From Sva-07 sp963715825 (GTDB lineage Bacteria; Actinomycetota; Acidimicrobiia; Acidimicrobiales; Ilumatobacteraceae): DNA of 64,000 nucleotides. The first letter of the stretch is position 1, and every line of letters begins with the position of its first letter. Of the stretch, positions 16,900-25,408 are shown one piece after another. The stretch covers positions 62,001 to 126,000 of the forward strand of contig CAVQSI010000037.1 in NCBI GenBank assembly GCA_963715825.1, read 5' to 3'. A program made the translations under genes and the position numbers. The notes beneath the pieces are model-generated. The model was not told the origin of the DNA, searched no databases, and saw only the letters and a program-made list of their open reading frames with translations.

Positions 16900-18090
16900 G
16901 TGAACGACCCCTCCCACCCCTCGCCTCGCCCTTCACCTCGCCTTTCGCCTGAGGTCCGCAAGTGGCTCCCTGCTGCCGCCGCTGCCGGCGTGCTGGCACT
17001 CGTCGTCGTGGCCGGCGTGGCGCTCGGCGGTGGCAACGACGACTCGGCCTCTGACGCCCCGACGGGCACGATCGACCCGGTGACGGTGTCGCCGCCGCCG
17101 TCGGTTGCCGTGATCGAGACGATCGAGACGTCGAGTCCCGTCGTCAAGACTCAGCTGACGCGGACGCTCGCGAAGGGCATGGCGGGCGACGATGTCGCCG
17201 ACCTGCAACAGCGGCTCACCGACCTCGGGTTCTGGCCCGGTCCGATCGACGGCTACTTCGGCGACGAGACCCGACGTTCGGTGTGGGCCTACGAGAAGCT
17301 CGTGCTGGGCGTCGAGTACGACCAGCCGACCGGGCAGGTGACCGCTGCGATGTGGGACGACATGCAGGAGCCGTTCACGATCCAGCCGCGGCGCCCGAAC
17401 TCGACGCCCAACCACACCGAGATCTACCTCGTCGAGCAGGTGATCGCCGTCTTCCACGACGACACACCGGTGATGATCAGCCACATGTCGAGCGGCGACA
17501 ACGAGGAATGGTGCGAGGAGGTCACGATCAGCCCGGGCGAGTGGAACAACCCGGGCGACGAACCGCTCGTGCGCGGCGAGTGCGGACGCTCGATCACCCC
17601 GGGCGGCGTGTTCGAGTTCGAACGGCGCATCGAAGGCATCCGTCAGAGTTCGCTCGGTGGCATGTGGGATCCGGTGTACTTCAACTACGGCATCGCGGTA
17701 CACGGCGCGTTGAGCGTGCCGTTGCAGCCCGCCTCGCACGGCTGCGTCCGCATCCCGTTGCCGCTGTCGCCGACGTTCCAGGAGCTGACGGCCGACGGCG
17801 ACCAGGTGTTCGTGTTCGACGGCGTCCAGGAGCCCGAGTACTACGGCGCCCAGTTGCCGGTGTTCAACTGGATCGACCCCGACTACTCGACCACCACGTC
17901 GAGCACCACGACCACCACGACCGTGCCGCCGTCGACCACGACGACCGTGCCGCCGTCCACCACCACACCGTCGGCCACCACCAGCACGACCCCCGTCGCC
18001 ACGACCACCTCGACCACGGCGCCGCCGAGCACGGCGACGACGGTGGTACCCGCCTCGACGACCACCACCGCTCCCGCACCAGCACCCTGA
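16900..18090 (+). CDS. L,D-transpeptidase with peptidoglycan-binding domain
   Basis: A 396-residue envelope enzyme that crosslinks peptidoglycan through 3-3 bonds or attaches proteins to it. It has one N-terminal membrane anchor (about 24-45), a PG_binding_1 domain (KGMAGDDVADLQQRLTDLGF, about 90-150), and a YkuD catalytic domain ending in the HGALSVPLQPASHGCVRIP motif with the catalytic Cys near 282. A tail of about 75 residues rich in Thr, Ser and Pro follows, likely a flexible, perhaps glycosylated, extracellular region. The start is GTG at 16900; no strong Shine-Dalgarno is seen. A 16-bp tandem repeat begins at its last codons. Confidence 0.9.
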   Translation: MNDPSHPSPRPSPRLSPEVRKWLPAAAAAGVLALVVVAGVALGGGNDDSASDAPTGTIDPVTVSPPPSVAVIETIETSSPVVKTQLTRTLAKGMAGDDVADLQQRLTDLGFWPGPIDGYFGDETRRSVWAYEKLVLGVEYDQPTGQVTAAMWDDMQEPFTIQPRRPNSTPNHTEIYLVEQVIAVFHDDTPVMISHMSSGDNEEWCEEVTISPGEWNNPGDEPLVRGECGRSITPGGVFEFERRIEGIRQSSLGGMWDPVYFNYGIAVHGALSVPLQPASHGCVRIPLPLSPTFQELTADGDQVFVFDGVQEPEYYGAQLPVFNWIDPDYSTTTSSTTTTTTVPPSTTTTVPPSTTTPSATTSTTPVATTTSTTAPPSTATTVVPASTTTTAPAPAP

Positions 18091-18130
18091 CGCGTCGACA
18101 CCCTGACGCGTCGACACCCTGACCTGTCGA
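18083..18130. repeat. 16-bp tandem repeat across the L,D-transpeptidase stop codon
   Basis: CACCCTGACGCGTCGA is present at 18083-18098 and 18099-18114, with a third copy having two changes at 18115-18130. The first copy contains the stop codon of the transpeptidase gene. Confidence 0.8.
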
Positions 18131-18177
18131 CGCTGCGGTGGTGTTGCGTTCGTCGGCGTCCCGGCGTTCGTGACAAC

Positions 18178-19110
18178 GTGCGGGCCGTGATCGATTACGA
18201 CGAGTTCGGGCTCTTCCACGAGAACATCGCCGAGTACGAACTCGACGTCGTCGAACTCCCGGCGGTCGAGCGAGTGGACACCACCGTCGGCGAGCCGGGG
18301 TCGCAACGGTCGGTGAGCGCCCTTCGGTGGGGGAGCGGCCCCGTCGAGATCGTCTACCTCCACGGCGGCGCGCAGAACGCACACACGTGGGACACCGTCG
18401 CACTGGGGCTGGGCCGACCGGCGCTGGCGGTCGACCTGCCGGGCCACGGACACTCCGACTGGCGCGCCGACGGCGCATACAACCCGATGAACCTCGCCGA
18501 CGACGTCGCGGCTGTCGTTGCAGCGCATGCGCCCGAGGCGCAGGTGGTCGTGGGCATGTCACTCGGCGGGCTGACCGCCATGGAACTCGCCGTGCGGCAC
18601 CCCGACCTGGTCCGCTCGCTCGTGATGGTCGACATCACGCCGGGTGTCAATGCCGCCAAGACCAAGGCGATCACCGACTTCGTCGACGGCCCCCAGGAGT
18701 TCGCCAGCTTCGACGACCTGCTCGCTCGCACGATCGAGCACAACCCGACCCGCTCCGAGTCGTCGCTGCGCCGCGGGATCCTCCACAACGCACACCCGCA
18801 GCCCGACGGCTCGTGGCAGTGGCGCTACGACCGCGGCAGCCACGCCAGGGCGCGTGAGGCGTCGACTGCTGCTGCACCGGTCGACGACACCGAGCAGGCG
18901 TTGTCGCCGCTGTGGGACCACTTCGAGTCGATCTCGTGCCCCATCACACTCGTGCGCGGGTCGTTGTCGCCGGTGGTCGACGACGACGACGTCGCCGAGG
19001 CGCGCCGCCGCCAGCCCGAACTCGCCGTCCACGTCGTCGACGGCGCCGGCCACAGCGTGCAAGGAGACCGCCCCGTCGAACTCGCCGCCCTCCTCGCACG
19101 GTTGTTCTGA
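18178..19110 (+). CDS. Alpha/beta hydrolase
   Basis: A 310-residue alpha/beta-hydrolase-fold enzyme. The oxyanion segment YLHGGAQN is followed by the nucleophile elbow GMSLGG (Ser) and the late GAGHSVQGDRP segment with the catalytic His; Asp is expected in the region LVRGSLSPVVDDDD. Such enzymes hydrolyse esters, lactones or halides; the acyl substrate cannot be predicted. GTG at 18178 is used; another GTG lies 9 bases downstream. It is convergent with PhzF, with a weak 5-bp GC hairpin (CCCCG/CGGGG, 19132-19145) between them. Confidence 0.85.
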   Translation: MRAVIDYDEFGLFHENIAEYELDVVELPAVERVDTTVGEPGSQRSVSALRWGSGPVEIVYLHGGAQNAHTWDTVALGLGRPALAVDLPGHGHSDWRADGAYNPMNLADDVAAVVAAHAPEAQVVVGMSLGGLTAMELAVRHPDLVRSLVMVDITPGVNAAKTKAITDFVDGPQEFASFDDLLARTIEHNPTRSESSLRRGILHNAHPQPDGSWQWRYDRGSHARAREASTAAAPVDDTEQALSPLWDHFESISCPITLVRGSLSPVVDDDDVAEARRRQPELAVHVVDGAGHSVQGDRPVELAALLARLF

Positions 19111-19131
19111 ATCTGGCCGAGCGTCAGGCGT

Positions 19132-19145
19132 CCCCGCCAACGGGG
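19132..19145. terminator. Short GC hairpin between hydrolase and phzF-like genes
   Basis: CCCCG and CGGGG pair around a CCAA loop in the 39-base gap between convergent genes. The stem is only five bases, so this is a weak call. Confidence 0.3.
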
Positions 19146-19149
19146 CACG

Positions 19150-19989
19150 TCAGCAGTCGATGGTGCCGGCGATCGACAGGGTCGTGTCGCCACCGACCCA
19201 GATCTCGCCATCGGCCTCGCTGACCACGATTCGACCGCGACGGCCGATCGCTGTTCCCTGGCTCGCAACGTACGGCGCCTCGATCCGTCCAGCGCCGATG
19301 AGCCATTGGGCGACGGCGGCGTTGAGACTCCCCGTGACCGGGTCTTCTCGGACCTGGCCGTTCGCGTCGGCGAACAGCGCCCGCACCTCGAGCGCACACT
19401 CGCTGCCAGTCGGGTGCGCGGCGACGAGACCGACGTCGAAGCCCGCCAACGTGCCGCCGGGGGGCGCGACCGCCAGGAGCGCCTCGACCGATTTCAGCAG
19501 GAGCGTCATCCAACCCGGCCCGTTGTCGGTCCATGCGCTGTCGACGACGTCGTCGTGCCGAAGGCCGAGTTGATCGAGGCGCTCGGCCAGCACATCGGGC
19601 TCGATCGGACCGCTGCGCGTGAGTGGTGGCGCAGCGAACGCCAATCGTTCGCCGTCGCGACGGATCGGGATCAGGCCGGCGCCGCACTCCTGCACGACGC
19701 GCTCGGCATCGATCGGCGCGCCGCCTGCGTCGAGCCAGGCCCTGCAGGTCCCGAGCGTCGGGTGCCCTGCAAACGGGAGCTCGCGTCCGGGGCAGAAGAT
19801 CCGGACCCGGTAGTCGGCGCCGTCCACGGTTGGTGGCAACAAGAACGTGACTTCCGACAGATTGGTCCACGAGGTGATCCGCAGCATCTCGTCGGTGCTG
19901 AGGCCACCGGCGTCGTGGACGACCGCCAACGGATTGCCGGAGAAGCCATCCGACGAGAACACGTCCACCTGGTGGAACCGACGCTGCAT
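19150..19989 (-). CDS. PhzF family isomerase-like protein
   Basis: A 279-residue PhzF-fold protein (two-domain, diaminopimelate-epimerase-like). Visible family motifs are VDVFSSDGFSGNPLAVV at 9-25, the catalytic Glu in NLSEVTF (Glu 46), GHPTLGTCRAWL, and GREDPVTGSLN-like EDPVTGSLNAAVAQWL. PhzF itself isomerises a phenazine precursor, but no phenazine genes are nearby and most family members have unknown substrates, so a broad isomerase/epimerase call is safer. The start is the ATG at 19987-19989. It follows the metallopeptidase lipoprotein gene on the same strand by 24 bases. Confidence 0.88.
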   Translation of the reverse strand: MQRRFHQVDVFSSDGFSGNPLAVVHDAGGLSTDEMLRITSWTNLSEVTFLLPPTVDGADYRVRIFCPGRELPFAGHPTLGTCRAWLDAGGAPIDAERVVQECGAGLIPIRRDGERLAFAAPPLTRSGPIEPDVLAERLDQLGLRHDDVVDSAWTDNGPGWMTLLLKSVEALLAVAPPGGTLAGFDVGLVAAHPTGSECALEVRALFADANGQVREDPVTGSLNAAVAQWLIGAGRIEAPYVASQGTAIGRRGRIVVSEADGEIWVGGDTTLSIAGTIDC

Positions 19990-20013
19990 GTGCGACGGTC
20001 TACCAGCTCGTGA

Positions 20014-21585
20014 TCAGAGTTGGGAGAGGCAGGTGTCGGTGCCGTCGATGACGCCGGTACGGAAGGCGTCGATCTTCTCGAAGGCGTTGCCGATCACGTT
20101 GTCGTCGGCGCCGGCATCACCGAAGCGCAGCACGGTCTGGATCGCCTCGTCGAGGTCGCCAGGTGAGATGCTCACGGCGATGCGCGTGGCCAGGCGCGGC
20201 TGCGGCAGCACGAAGTCGACGGGCGTGACCGTCTTGACCCAGCCGCCGGTGAGGCAGTCGTTGAGCAGCGCCCTCGCTTCGCCGTCGAGGTCGGAGCCGA
20301 GCGCGGTCTGGACCGCTTCACTCCACGCGGTTCCGAGCACGTAGCCAACCGCGAAGTCGCCGAGCGAGCTGTACAGCTCGAGGGCAGCGGGCTCGTTGAA
20401 GTACACCTCGCTCGTCGACGCGCACAGCGCCGCGCCCGTCGAGAGATCGCCGCGGAGGTCGTCGCACGACGCCTCGCCGATCGAGTCGACCACCACGACG
20501 GTCAACCGGTCGAGTCCGGCGATGTCGAGTTCCTCGTCCCAGTAGCGGTTGAGGTCTTCGGGGAGGAAGCCGATCAGATCGTTCTCGCCGTAGCCGAACG
20601 CCGCGTTGCCGCCGGTGGCGAAGTCGTCGGGGGTGAACTCGTTGGGCATCAGCGGCAACGGATCGTCGAGCAGTTCGGCACACCGCTCGGGCCCCTCGAT
20701 GACTCCGACCTGGAAGGCTCCGACGCGGTCGAATCCCGAACCGTGGCCTCCGGCGACGAACTGGCCGATCCCGACGGGATCGCTGACCTTGGTCATGGCG
20801 ATCAGACCGGCGCGGACATCGCCGTCGCTGAACAGCACGGTGACGGCTTCGCCGCGGGCAGCCCGACCGGTCCAGGCGCCGGCGAAGCAGTCGGCCTGCT
20901 GCTCGGTGGTGATGGTCGGCAGCGCCCGGTCGAGCGCGCCGTTGCGCAGCTGGATCGCGTGGGCGAACTCGTGGGCGAGCACGGTGCCGATGGTGGCGGC
21001 GCCGTATTCGCGGGCGAGTTCGGCGAGCAGCCCGTCGTCGCCGTCGTCGTAGACGATGAAGTCCCCGACACCGCAGTAGAACGCGACGTACTCCCGCACG
21101 TCGTCGTAGCTGGTACGAGGGGACCCGCAGCCCGGGATGTCGTCGGGTCGTTCGGGGTAGGCGGCGTAGACGTCACCCTCGAGCGGCGTGAACGTCTCGC
21201 CGTAGATCGACGGATAGATCTGCGCCCACCACAACTCGACGTCGGTCATCACCGCGAGCAGGAACTGGTCGTAGGAGCGTTCGGGTTTGTTGGGTCCGAA
21301 GTTGATGGCGGCCTGGTCGACGGGACCCGTCGGGGGCGCGGGCGGGAGCGTGCTGGTCGGATCGTCGGGCGCCGGATCGACCCCGGGGTCCGCCGGATCG
21401 ATCCCTGGGTCACCGGCGGGGTCGTCGGGTGTCACCGTCGGCAGCGTCTGCGTCTGCGTCTGCAGGATCGGGTCGTCGAGTGGGATCGGCTCGGCGCGCT
21501 CGGTGGTGACGTCGATGGTCGGACCGCACGCGCTGAGAGCGACGACGCCGACAGCTGCCAGCGCGATCCAACTCCGACGAGACAT
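20014..21585 (-). CDS. Zinc-metallopeptidase-like lipoprotein
   Basis: A 523-residue exported lipoprotein. The signal peptide ends in the lipobox ALSAC (Cys 20), followed by a Pro/Asp/Thr-rich linker to about residue 80. The metallopeptidase domain carries HEFAH (near 205) and the downstream EQQADCFAGAW motif with a likely third zinc ligand, as in the neutral zinc metallopeptidase (YpfJ-like) family. The large C-terminal part is duplicated in style: FDRVGAFQVGVIEGPERCAELL near 290 and FEKIDAFRTGVIDGTDTCLSQL at the end, so it seems to contain two related halves. The ATG at 21583-21585 follows a TAGCAT -10 by 7 bases. Confidence 0.85.
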   Translation of the reverse strand: MSRRSWIALAAVGVVALSACGPTIDVTTERAEPIPLDDPILQTQTQTLPTVTPDDPAGDPGIDPADPGVDPAPDDPTSTLPPAPPTGPVDQAAINFGPNKPERSYDQFLLAVMTDVELWWAQIYPSIYGETFTPLEGDVYAAYPERPDDIPGCGSPRTSYDDVREYVAFYCGVGDFIVYDDGDDGLLAELAREYGAATIGTVLAHEFAHAIQLRNGALDRALPTITTEQQADCFAGAWTGRAARGEAVTVLFSDGDVRAGLIAMTKVSDPVGIGQFVAGGHGSGFDRVGAFQVGVIEGPERCAELLDDPLPLMPNEFTPDDFATGGNAAFGYGENDLIGFLPEDLNRYWDEELDIAGLDRLTVVVVDSIGEASCDDLRGDLSTGAALCASTSEVYFNEPAALELYSSLGDFAVGYVLGTAWSEAVQTALGSDLDGEARALLNDCLTGGWVKTVTPVDFVLPQPRLATRIAVSISPGDLDEAIQTVLRFGDAGADDNVIGNAFEKIDAFRTGVIDGTDTCLSQL

Positions 21586-21592
21586 GACCACG

Positions 21593-21598
21593 ATGCTA
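21593..21598 (-). promoter_or_regulatory. -10 element of leaderless metallopeptidase lipoprotein gene
   Basis: Reverse-strand TAGCAT ends 7 bases before the ATG at 21585. Confidence 0.5.
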
Positions 21599-21687
21599 CG
21601 CGCCCGACGGCGGCTGCTGGTGGCGCAGCTCGTCGTCTTCACGGTGTCCTTACGTTCGAGCCGTCGTCGGCTGTCGGAGATCTGGGC

Positions 21688-21716
21688 TGTGACGCACGTC
21701 GCTGCACTGCTACGGT
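21688..21716 (+). promoter_or_regulatory. Promoter of the branched-chain amino acid transport operon
   Basis: TGTGAC (21688-21693) and TACGGT (21711-21716) are spaced by exactly 17 bases. Transcription would give a leader of about 40 bases ending in a strong GGGGGAGGAAG ribosome site before livG. Confidence 0.55.
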
Positions 21717-21762
21717 TGCGCCCGCTCGGGCCGACTGGAGGCCGAGGGGGGAGGAAGCACTG

Positions 21763-22524
21763 GTGGCACTACTGCAAGTCGATGAGATCTCGGTGACGTT
21801 CGGCGGCATCGTCGCCCTCGACGGGTTGACGTTCGAGATCGCCGAGGGCGAGATCCTCGGGCTGATCGGTCCGAACGGCGCCGGCAAGACCACGATGTTC
21901 AACGTCGTGAGCCGCATCTACGACCCGACCCGCGGGCGCCTGCGATTCGATGGCCACGACCTCCTCGAGGTCAGCCCGCACAAGATCGCGGGGTTCGGGA
22001 TCTCGCGTACCTTCCAGAACCTGGCGCTCTTCCCGACGATGAGCCTGCTGCAGAACACGATGACCGGGGCGCACCACCTCGGCAGGGTCGGCTTCCTGCG
22101 CGGGATGAGCCGCATCGGTGCGGCACGTGAAGAGCGCGAGCTCGCCGCCGACGCGTTCAAGATCCTCCAGTCGCTCGATCTGCACCACCTTGCGTTCCAC
22201 CCGGCGGCCGGGCTTCCCTTCGGCACCCTGAAGCGTCTCGAGCTCGCCCGAGCGCTCGCCTCCCACCCCCGCCTGCTGCTGCTCGACGAGCCAGCGGCCG
22301 GCCTCACGCACAACGAGGTCGACGAACTCGGCGCCACGATCCAACGGGTGCGCGACGAGTACGGCTTGACCGTGCTGCTCGTCGAGCACCACATGGGCAT
22401 GGTGATGGGCATCTCCGACCGTGTCGTGGCGATGGAGTTCGGACGCAAGATCGCCGATGGAACCCCCTCCGAGGTCCAACGCGATCCCCGTGTGATCGAG
22501 GCCTACCTGGGGACGCCGGCATGA
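21763..22524 (+). CDS. livG: Branched-chain amino acid ABC transporter, ATPase LivG
   Basis: A 253-residue ATPase driving import by the LivHM permease. Walker A is GPNGAGKTT, followed by the LivG-type LLEVSPHKIAGFGISRTFQN segment and Walker B LLLLDEPAAGL; the usual LSGGQ signature reads LPFGTLKRLELA, typical of LivG proteins. GTG at 21763 is chosen: it has the strongest Shine-Dalgarno of the region (GGGGGAGGAAG) 5 bases upstream and begins the conserved domain directly. The stop overlaps the ATG of livF (ATGA). Confidence 0.93.
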   Translation: MALLQVDEISVTFGGIVALDGLTFEIAEGEILGLIGPNGAGKTTMFNVVSRIYDPTRGRLRFDGHDLLEVSPHKIAGFGISRTFQNLALFPTMSLLQNTMTGAHHLGRVGFLRGMSRIGAAREERELAADAFKILQSLDLHHLAFHPAAGLPFGTLKRLELARALASHPRLLLLDEPAAGLTHNEVDELGATIQRVRDEYGLTVLLVEHHMGMVMGISDRVVAMEFGRKIADGTPSEVQRDPRVIEAYLGTPA

Positions 22525-23240
22525 GTGATGACGCACTGTTGAACGTGTCAGGGCTGACGGCGGGCTACGGCCCGATCGAGGTGCTCCACGGACTGGACTT
22601 CACCGTGGCCGAGGGCGAGATCGTCGTCATCCTCGGGGCGAACGGTGCCGGCAAGACCACCACGATGCGTGCCATCTCGGGCATGATCGGCCGGCACGGG
22701 TCCGTCGAGTTCGCCGGTCACGACATCAGCGGTTCCAAGCCCGACGCGATCCTTCGTTCCGGGATCTCGCAGGTGCCGCAAGGGCGCGGCACGTTCACCG
22801 ACCTGACCGTGCACGACAACCTTCGCGCCGGCGGCTACACCGTCAAGGGCTCGATCGACGACGACCTCGAACGCTGGTACGAGCTGTTCCCACGTCTGTC
22901 CGAACGGCGCGACCAGAAGGCGGGATCGCTGTCGGGCGGCGAACAGCAGATGTTGGCGGTGGCACGAGCGATGATGCCGCGACCCAAACTGCTGCTGTGC
23001 GACGAGCCCAGCCTCGGCCTCGCCCCGCTGATCACCCAGGAACTGTTCCGGGTGCTCGGATCGCTGCGCGACGAACACGGCATGTCGCTGCTGATCGTCG
23101 AGCAGAACGCCGGCATGGCACTGGCCCTGGCGGATCGGGCCTACGTGCTCGAGACGGGCAGCATCGTCGCCACGGGAACCGGCGCCGAACTGTTGGCCGA
23201 CGACACGATCAAAGAGGCCTACCTCGGGGTGGTGAACTGA
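22521..23240 (+). CDS. livF: Branched-chain amino acid ABC transporter, ATPase LivF
   Basis: The second ATPase of the system, 239 residues, with Walker A GANGAGKTTT, the signature SLSGGEQQMLAVARAMM and Walker B LLLCDEPSLGLAP, the last diagnostic of LivF. The start ATG overlaps the livG stop, and the stop overlaps the livH start (TGATG), so translation is coupled along the operon. Confidence 0.93.
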   Translation: MSDDALLNVSGLTAGYGPIEVLHGLDFTVAEGEIVVILGANGAGKTTTMRAISGMIGRHGSVEFAGHDISGSKPDAILRSGISQVPQGRGTFTDLTVHDNLRAGGYTVKGSIDDDLERWYELFPRLSERRDQKAGSLSGGEQQMLAVARAMMPRPKLLLCDEPSLGLAPLITQELFRVLGSLRDEHGMSLLIVEQNAGMALALADRAYVLETGSIVATGTGAELLADDTIKEAYLGVVN

Positions 23241-24130
23241 TGTCGCTGTTCATCGAACGGATGGTCAACGGCCTCGCCGACGGCTCGATCTACGCGCTGC
23301 TGGCACTGGCGCTGGTCGTCGTGTTCCGCTCGACCGGCCAGCTGAACTTCGCCCAGGGCGAGATCGGCACGACGGGAGCGTTCGTCGTGTCGACCCTCAC
23401 GCTGTCGGGGTTGTCGGTGTGGATCTCGATCCTGCTGGCCATGGCCGTGGGGTTCATGATCTCTGCGGGTGTCGAACGGGTCGTGGTGCGGCCGATCGAA
23501 CACCGCAATCCCGGCGCCGTGATCGTTGCGCTGATCGGTGTGTTCCTCGCCGTCAATCAGCTGAACGCGATGATCTGGGGTGTCGACGCCCGCCGGCTCC
23601 CGAGTGTGTTCCCCGATGGTGCGGACGACTTCGTCACCATCCTCGGGGCTCCCGTGCGCGTCGCACGGCTCGGGGTGATCGGCGTCTTGATCGTGGTGCT
23701 GGTCCTGCTGTGGCTGCTGTTCGTCAAGACCAAGATCGGCCTGGCGATGCGGGCGGTCGCCAACAACAAGGATTCGTCGAACCTCGTCGGCATCCGCGTC
23801 GGAACCGTGCTCGTGCTCGGCTGGGGACTCGCCGGGGCGATCGGTGTGCTCGCCGCAGCGATGCTCGCACCGTCGGCCGGCCTGAGCGGGACGCTGATGC
23901 TCAGCCCGTTCCTGTTCGCCTCCGTGGCGGCGGTCCTCGGCGGGCTCGACTCGCCGATCGGCGCCGTCGTCGGCGGCCTGATCATCGGCCTCACCGAAGC
24001 CTTCATGGTCGGCTACGTCGATTTCCTCGGCGCCGACATGCTGATGCCGGTGATGCTCGTGATCCTGTTGGGTGTGTTGCTGATCCGGCCCTCTGGCCTG
24101 TTCGGCTCCGAGCGAGTGGAGCGTGTGTGA
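23240..24130 (+). CDS. livH: Branched-chain amino acid ABC transporter, permease LivH
   Basis: A 296-residue inner-membrane permease with about eight hydrophobic segments. The start MVNGLADGSIYALLALALVV and the FRSTGQLNFAQGE motif are typical of LivH, as is the GLAMRAVANNKDSSNLVGI loop that contacts the ATPases. ATG at 23240 overlaps the livF stop; the stop overlaps the start of livM in the same TGATG fashion. Confidence 0.93.
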   Translation: MSLFIERMVNGLADGSIYALLALALVVVFRSTGQLNFAQGEIGTTGAFVVSTLTLSGLSVWISILLAMAVGFMISAGVERVVVRPIEHRNPGAVIVALIGVFLAVNQLNAMIWGVDARRLPSVFPDGADDFVTILGAPVRVARLGVIGVLIVVLVLLWLLFVKTKIGLAMRAVANNKDSSNLVGIRVGTVLVLGWGLAGAIGVLAAAMLAPSAGLSGTLMLSPFLFASVAAVLGGLDSPIGAVVGGLIIGLTEAFMVGYVDFLGADMLMPVMLVILLGVLLIRPSGLFGSERVERV

Positions 24131-25344
24131 TGGATCTTCCACGTCGATACACCCGGGGCAGCTGGCAGAACTGGCTCGGACGAGCGCTGCTGTTCGGTGG
24201 TGTCGGACTGTTCATGCTCCGCGCGGTCACCGAATGGAGCCGCTCGGGTCTCGGACTGCTGGCCGACGCGCTGATCATCGCCATCGCGGTCACCGGGCTC
24301 AACCTGATCAGCGGCTACACCGGCCAGTTGTCGCTCGGCCATGCCGGGTTCTTCGCGATCGGCGCGTTCGTCTCGGCGATGCTGGTCACCGGCAAGATCT
24401 GGACGCCGTTCATCACCGACAACCTGTGGACCCCGGGCTGGACCATGATCGCCGCGGCAGCCGTCTGCTTCGTGATGGGCATGATCGTGGGCATCCCGGC
24501 GCTTCGCTTGAAGGGCATCTATCTCGCACTGGTGACCCTGGTGTTCACCGAAGCGGTCCGGGCGTTCTTCAAGTACGACCGGTTCGAGGGCGTCACCGGT
24601 GGTGCCACCGGCATCAAGGGGTTCAACTACCTGCCGCCGTCGTGGACGGGCCTCGACGGCCGCGCCGATCTCGTCACCTGGTTCTTCTGGCTGTCGCTGG
24701 CGATCCTGATCGTGGTGTCGATCCTGTCGGCCGGGTTGATCCGCAGCCGGATCGGGCGGGCGATGGTGGCAGTGCGCGACAACGAGACCGCTGCGGCGGT
24801 GATGGGCGTGAACCTGTTCTCGATCAAGACGCTCGTGTTCGGGCTGTCGGCTGCCATTGCCGGCGTCGCCGGCGCGCTGTACGCGCTCAAGCTCACGCTG
24901 GTCGAAGCCGACGTCCCGATCTTCGGCCTCTTCGGCTCGGTGACGCTGCTGGTGGCGATGGTCGTCGGCGGTGCTGCCCAGAACTGGGGGCCGTTCGTCG
25001 GCGCGATGTTCTACGTGTTCGTCAACGACTTCGCCCGCAGCGTTGGTGAAGACCCCTCGAACAGCATCTTTCTGGGTTGGTTCGTCGACGAGGGCACCAA
25101 GCTCAACGGCCTCGGTGGTGTGACGTTCGGTGTGCTGCTCATCCTGTTCGCACGCTTCGTTCCGCTCGGTGCCGTCGGCACGATGCGCAAGTGGCGCGCC
25201 AAGGCGGTGGTGGTCATTCCACGGCTGCCGGTGCCCGCGGTCGCAGCTGCTGGCGCTGGTGACGCTGGCAGCGACGACCCCGCGCCGACTAGCGTTGCCG
25301 ACGCCGCATCGCCGTCCGAAGGTGACGACGACGCTGCGACGTGA
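24130..25344 (+). CDS. livM: Branched-chain amino acid ABC transporter, permease LivM
   Basis: A 404-residue permease partner of LivH. Family motifs include NLISGYTGQLSLGHAGFFAIGA and GRAMVAVRDNETAAAVMG, the latter being the ATPase-coupling loop. About ten hydrophobic segments are seen. A cytoplasmic tail of about 60 residues rich in Ala, Pro, Asp and Ser follows the last helix and is not part of the usual family. ATG at 24130 is used; a GTG three bases upstream is in frame and cannot be excluded. Confidence 0.92.
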   Translation: MDLPRRYTRGSWQNWLGRALLFGGVGLFMLRAVTEWSRSGLGLLADALIIAIAVTGLNLISGYTGQLSLGHAGFFAIGAFVSAMLVTGKIWTPFITDNLWTPGWTMIAAAAVCFVMGMIVGIPALRLKGIYLALVTLVFTEAVRAFFKYDRFEGVTGGATGIKGFNYLPPSWTGLDGRADLVTWFFWLSLAILIVVSILSAGLIRSRIGRAMVAVRDNETAAAVMGVNLFSIKTLVFGLSAAIAGVAGALYALKLTLVEADVPIFGLFGSVTLLVAMVVGGAAQNWGPFVGAMFYVFVNDFARSVGEDPSNSIFLGWFVDEGTKLNGLGGVTFGVLLILFARFVPLGAVGTMRKWRAKAVVVIPRLPVPAVAAAGAGDAGSDDPAPTSVADAASPSEGDDDAAT

Positions 25345-25408
25345 ACCGAATCACCCTGCAACACCAACTCACCACTCCAGTCACCACTCCAGAGGGGGAA
25401 CTCTGACC

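Noticed and set aside
20743..21762. Upstream extension of livG to 20743
   Set aside because: It would run antisense through the metallopeptidase gene; the GTG at 21763 has a strong ribosome site.
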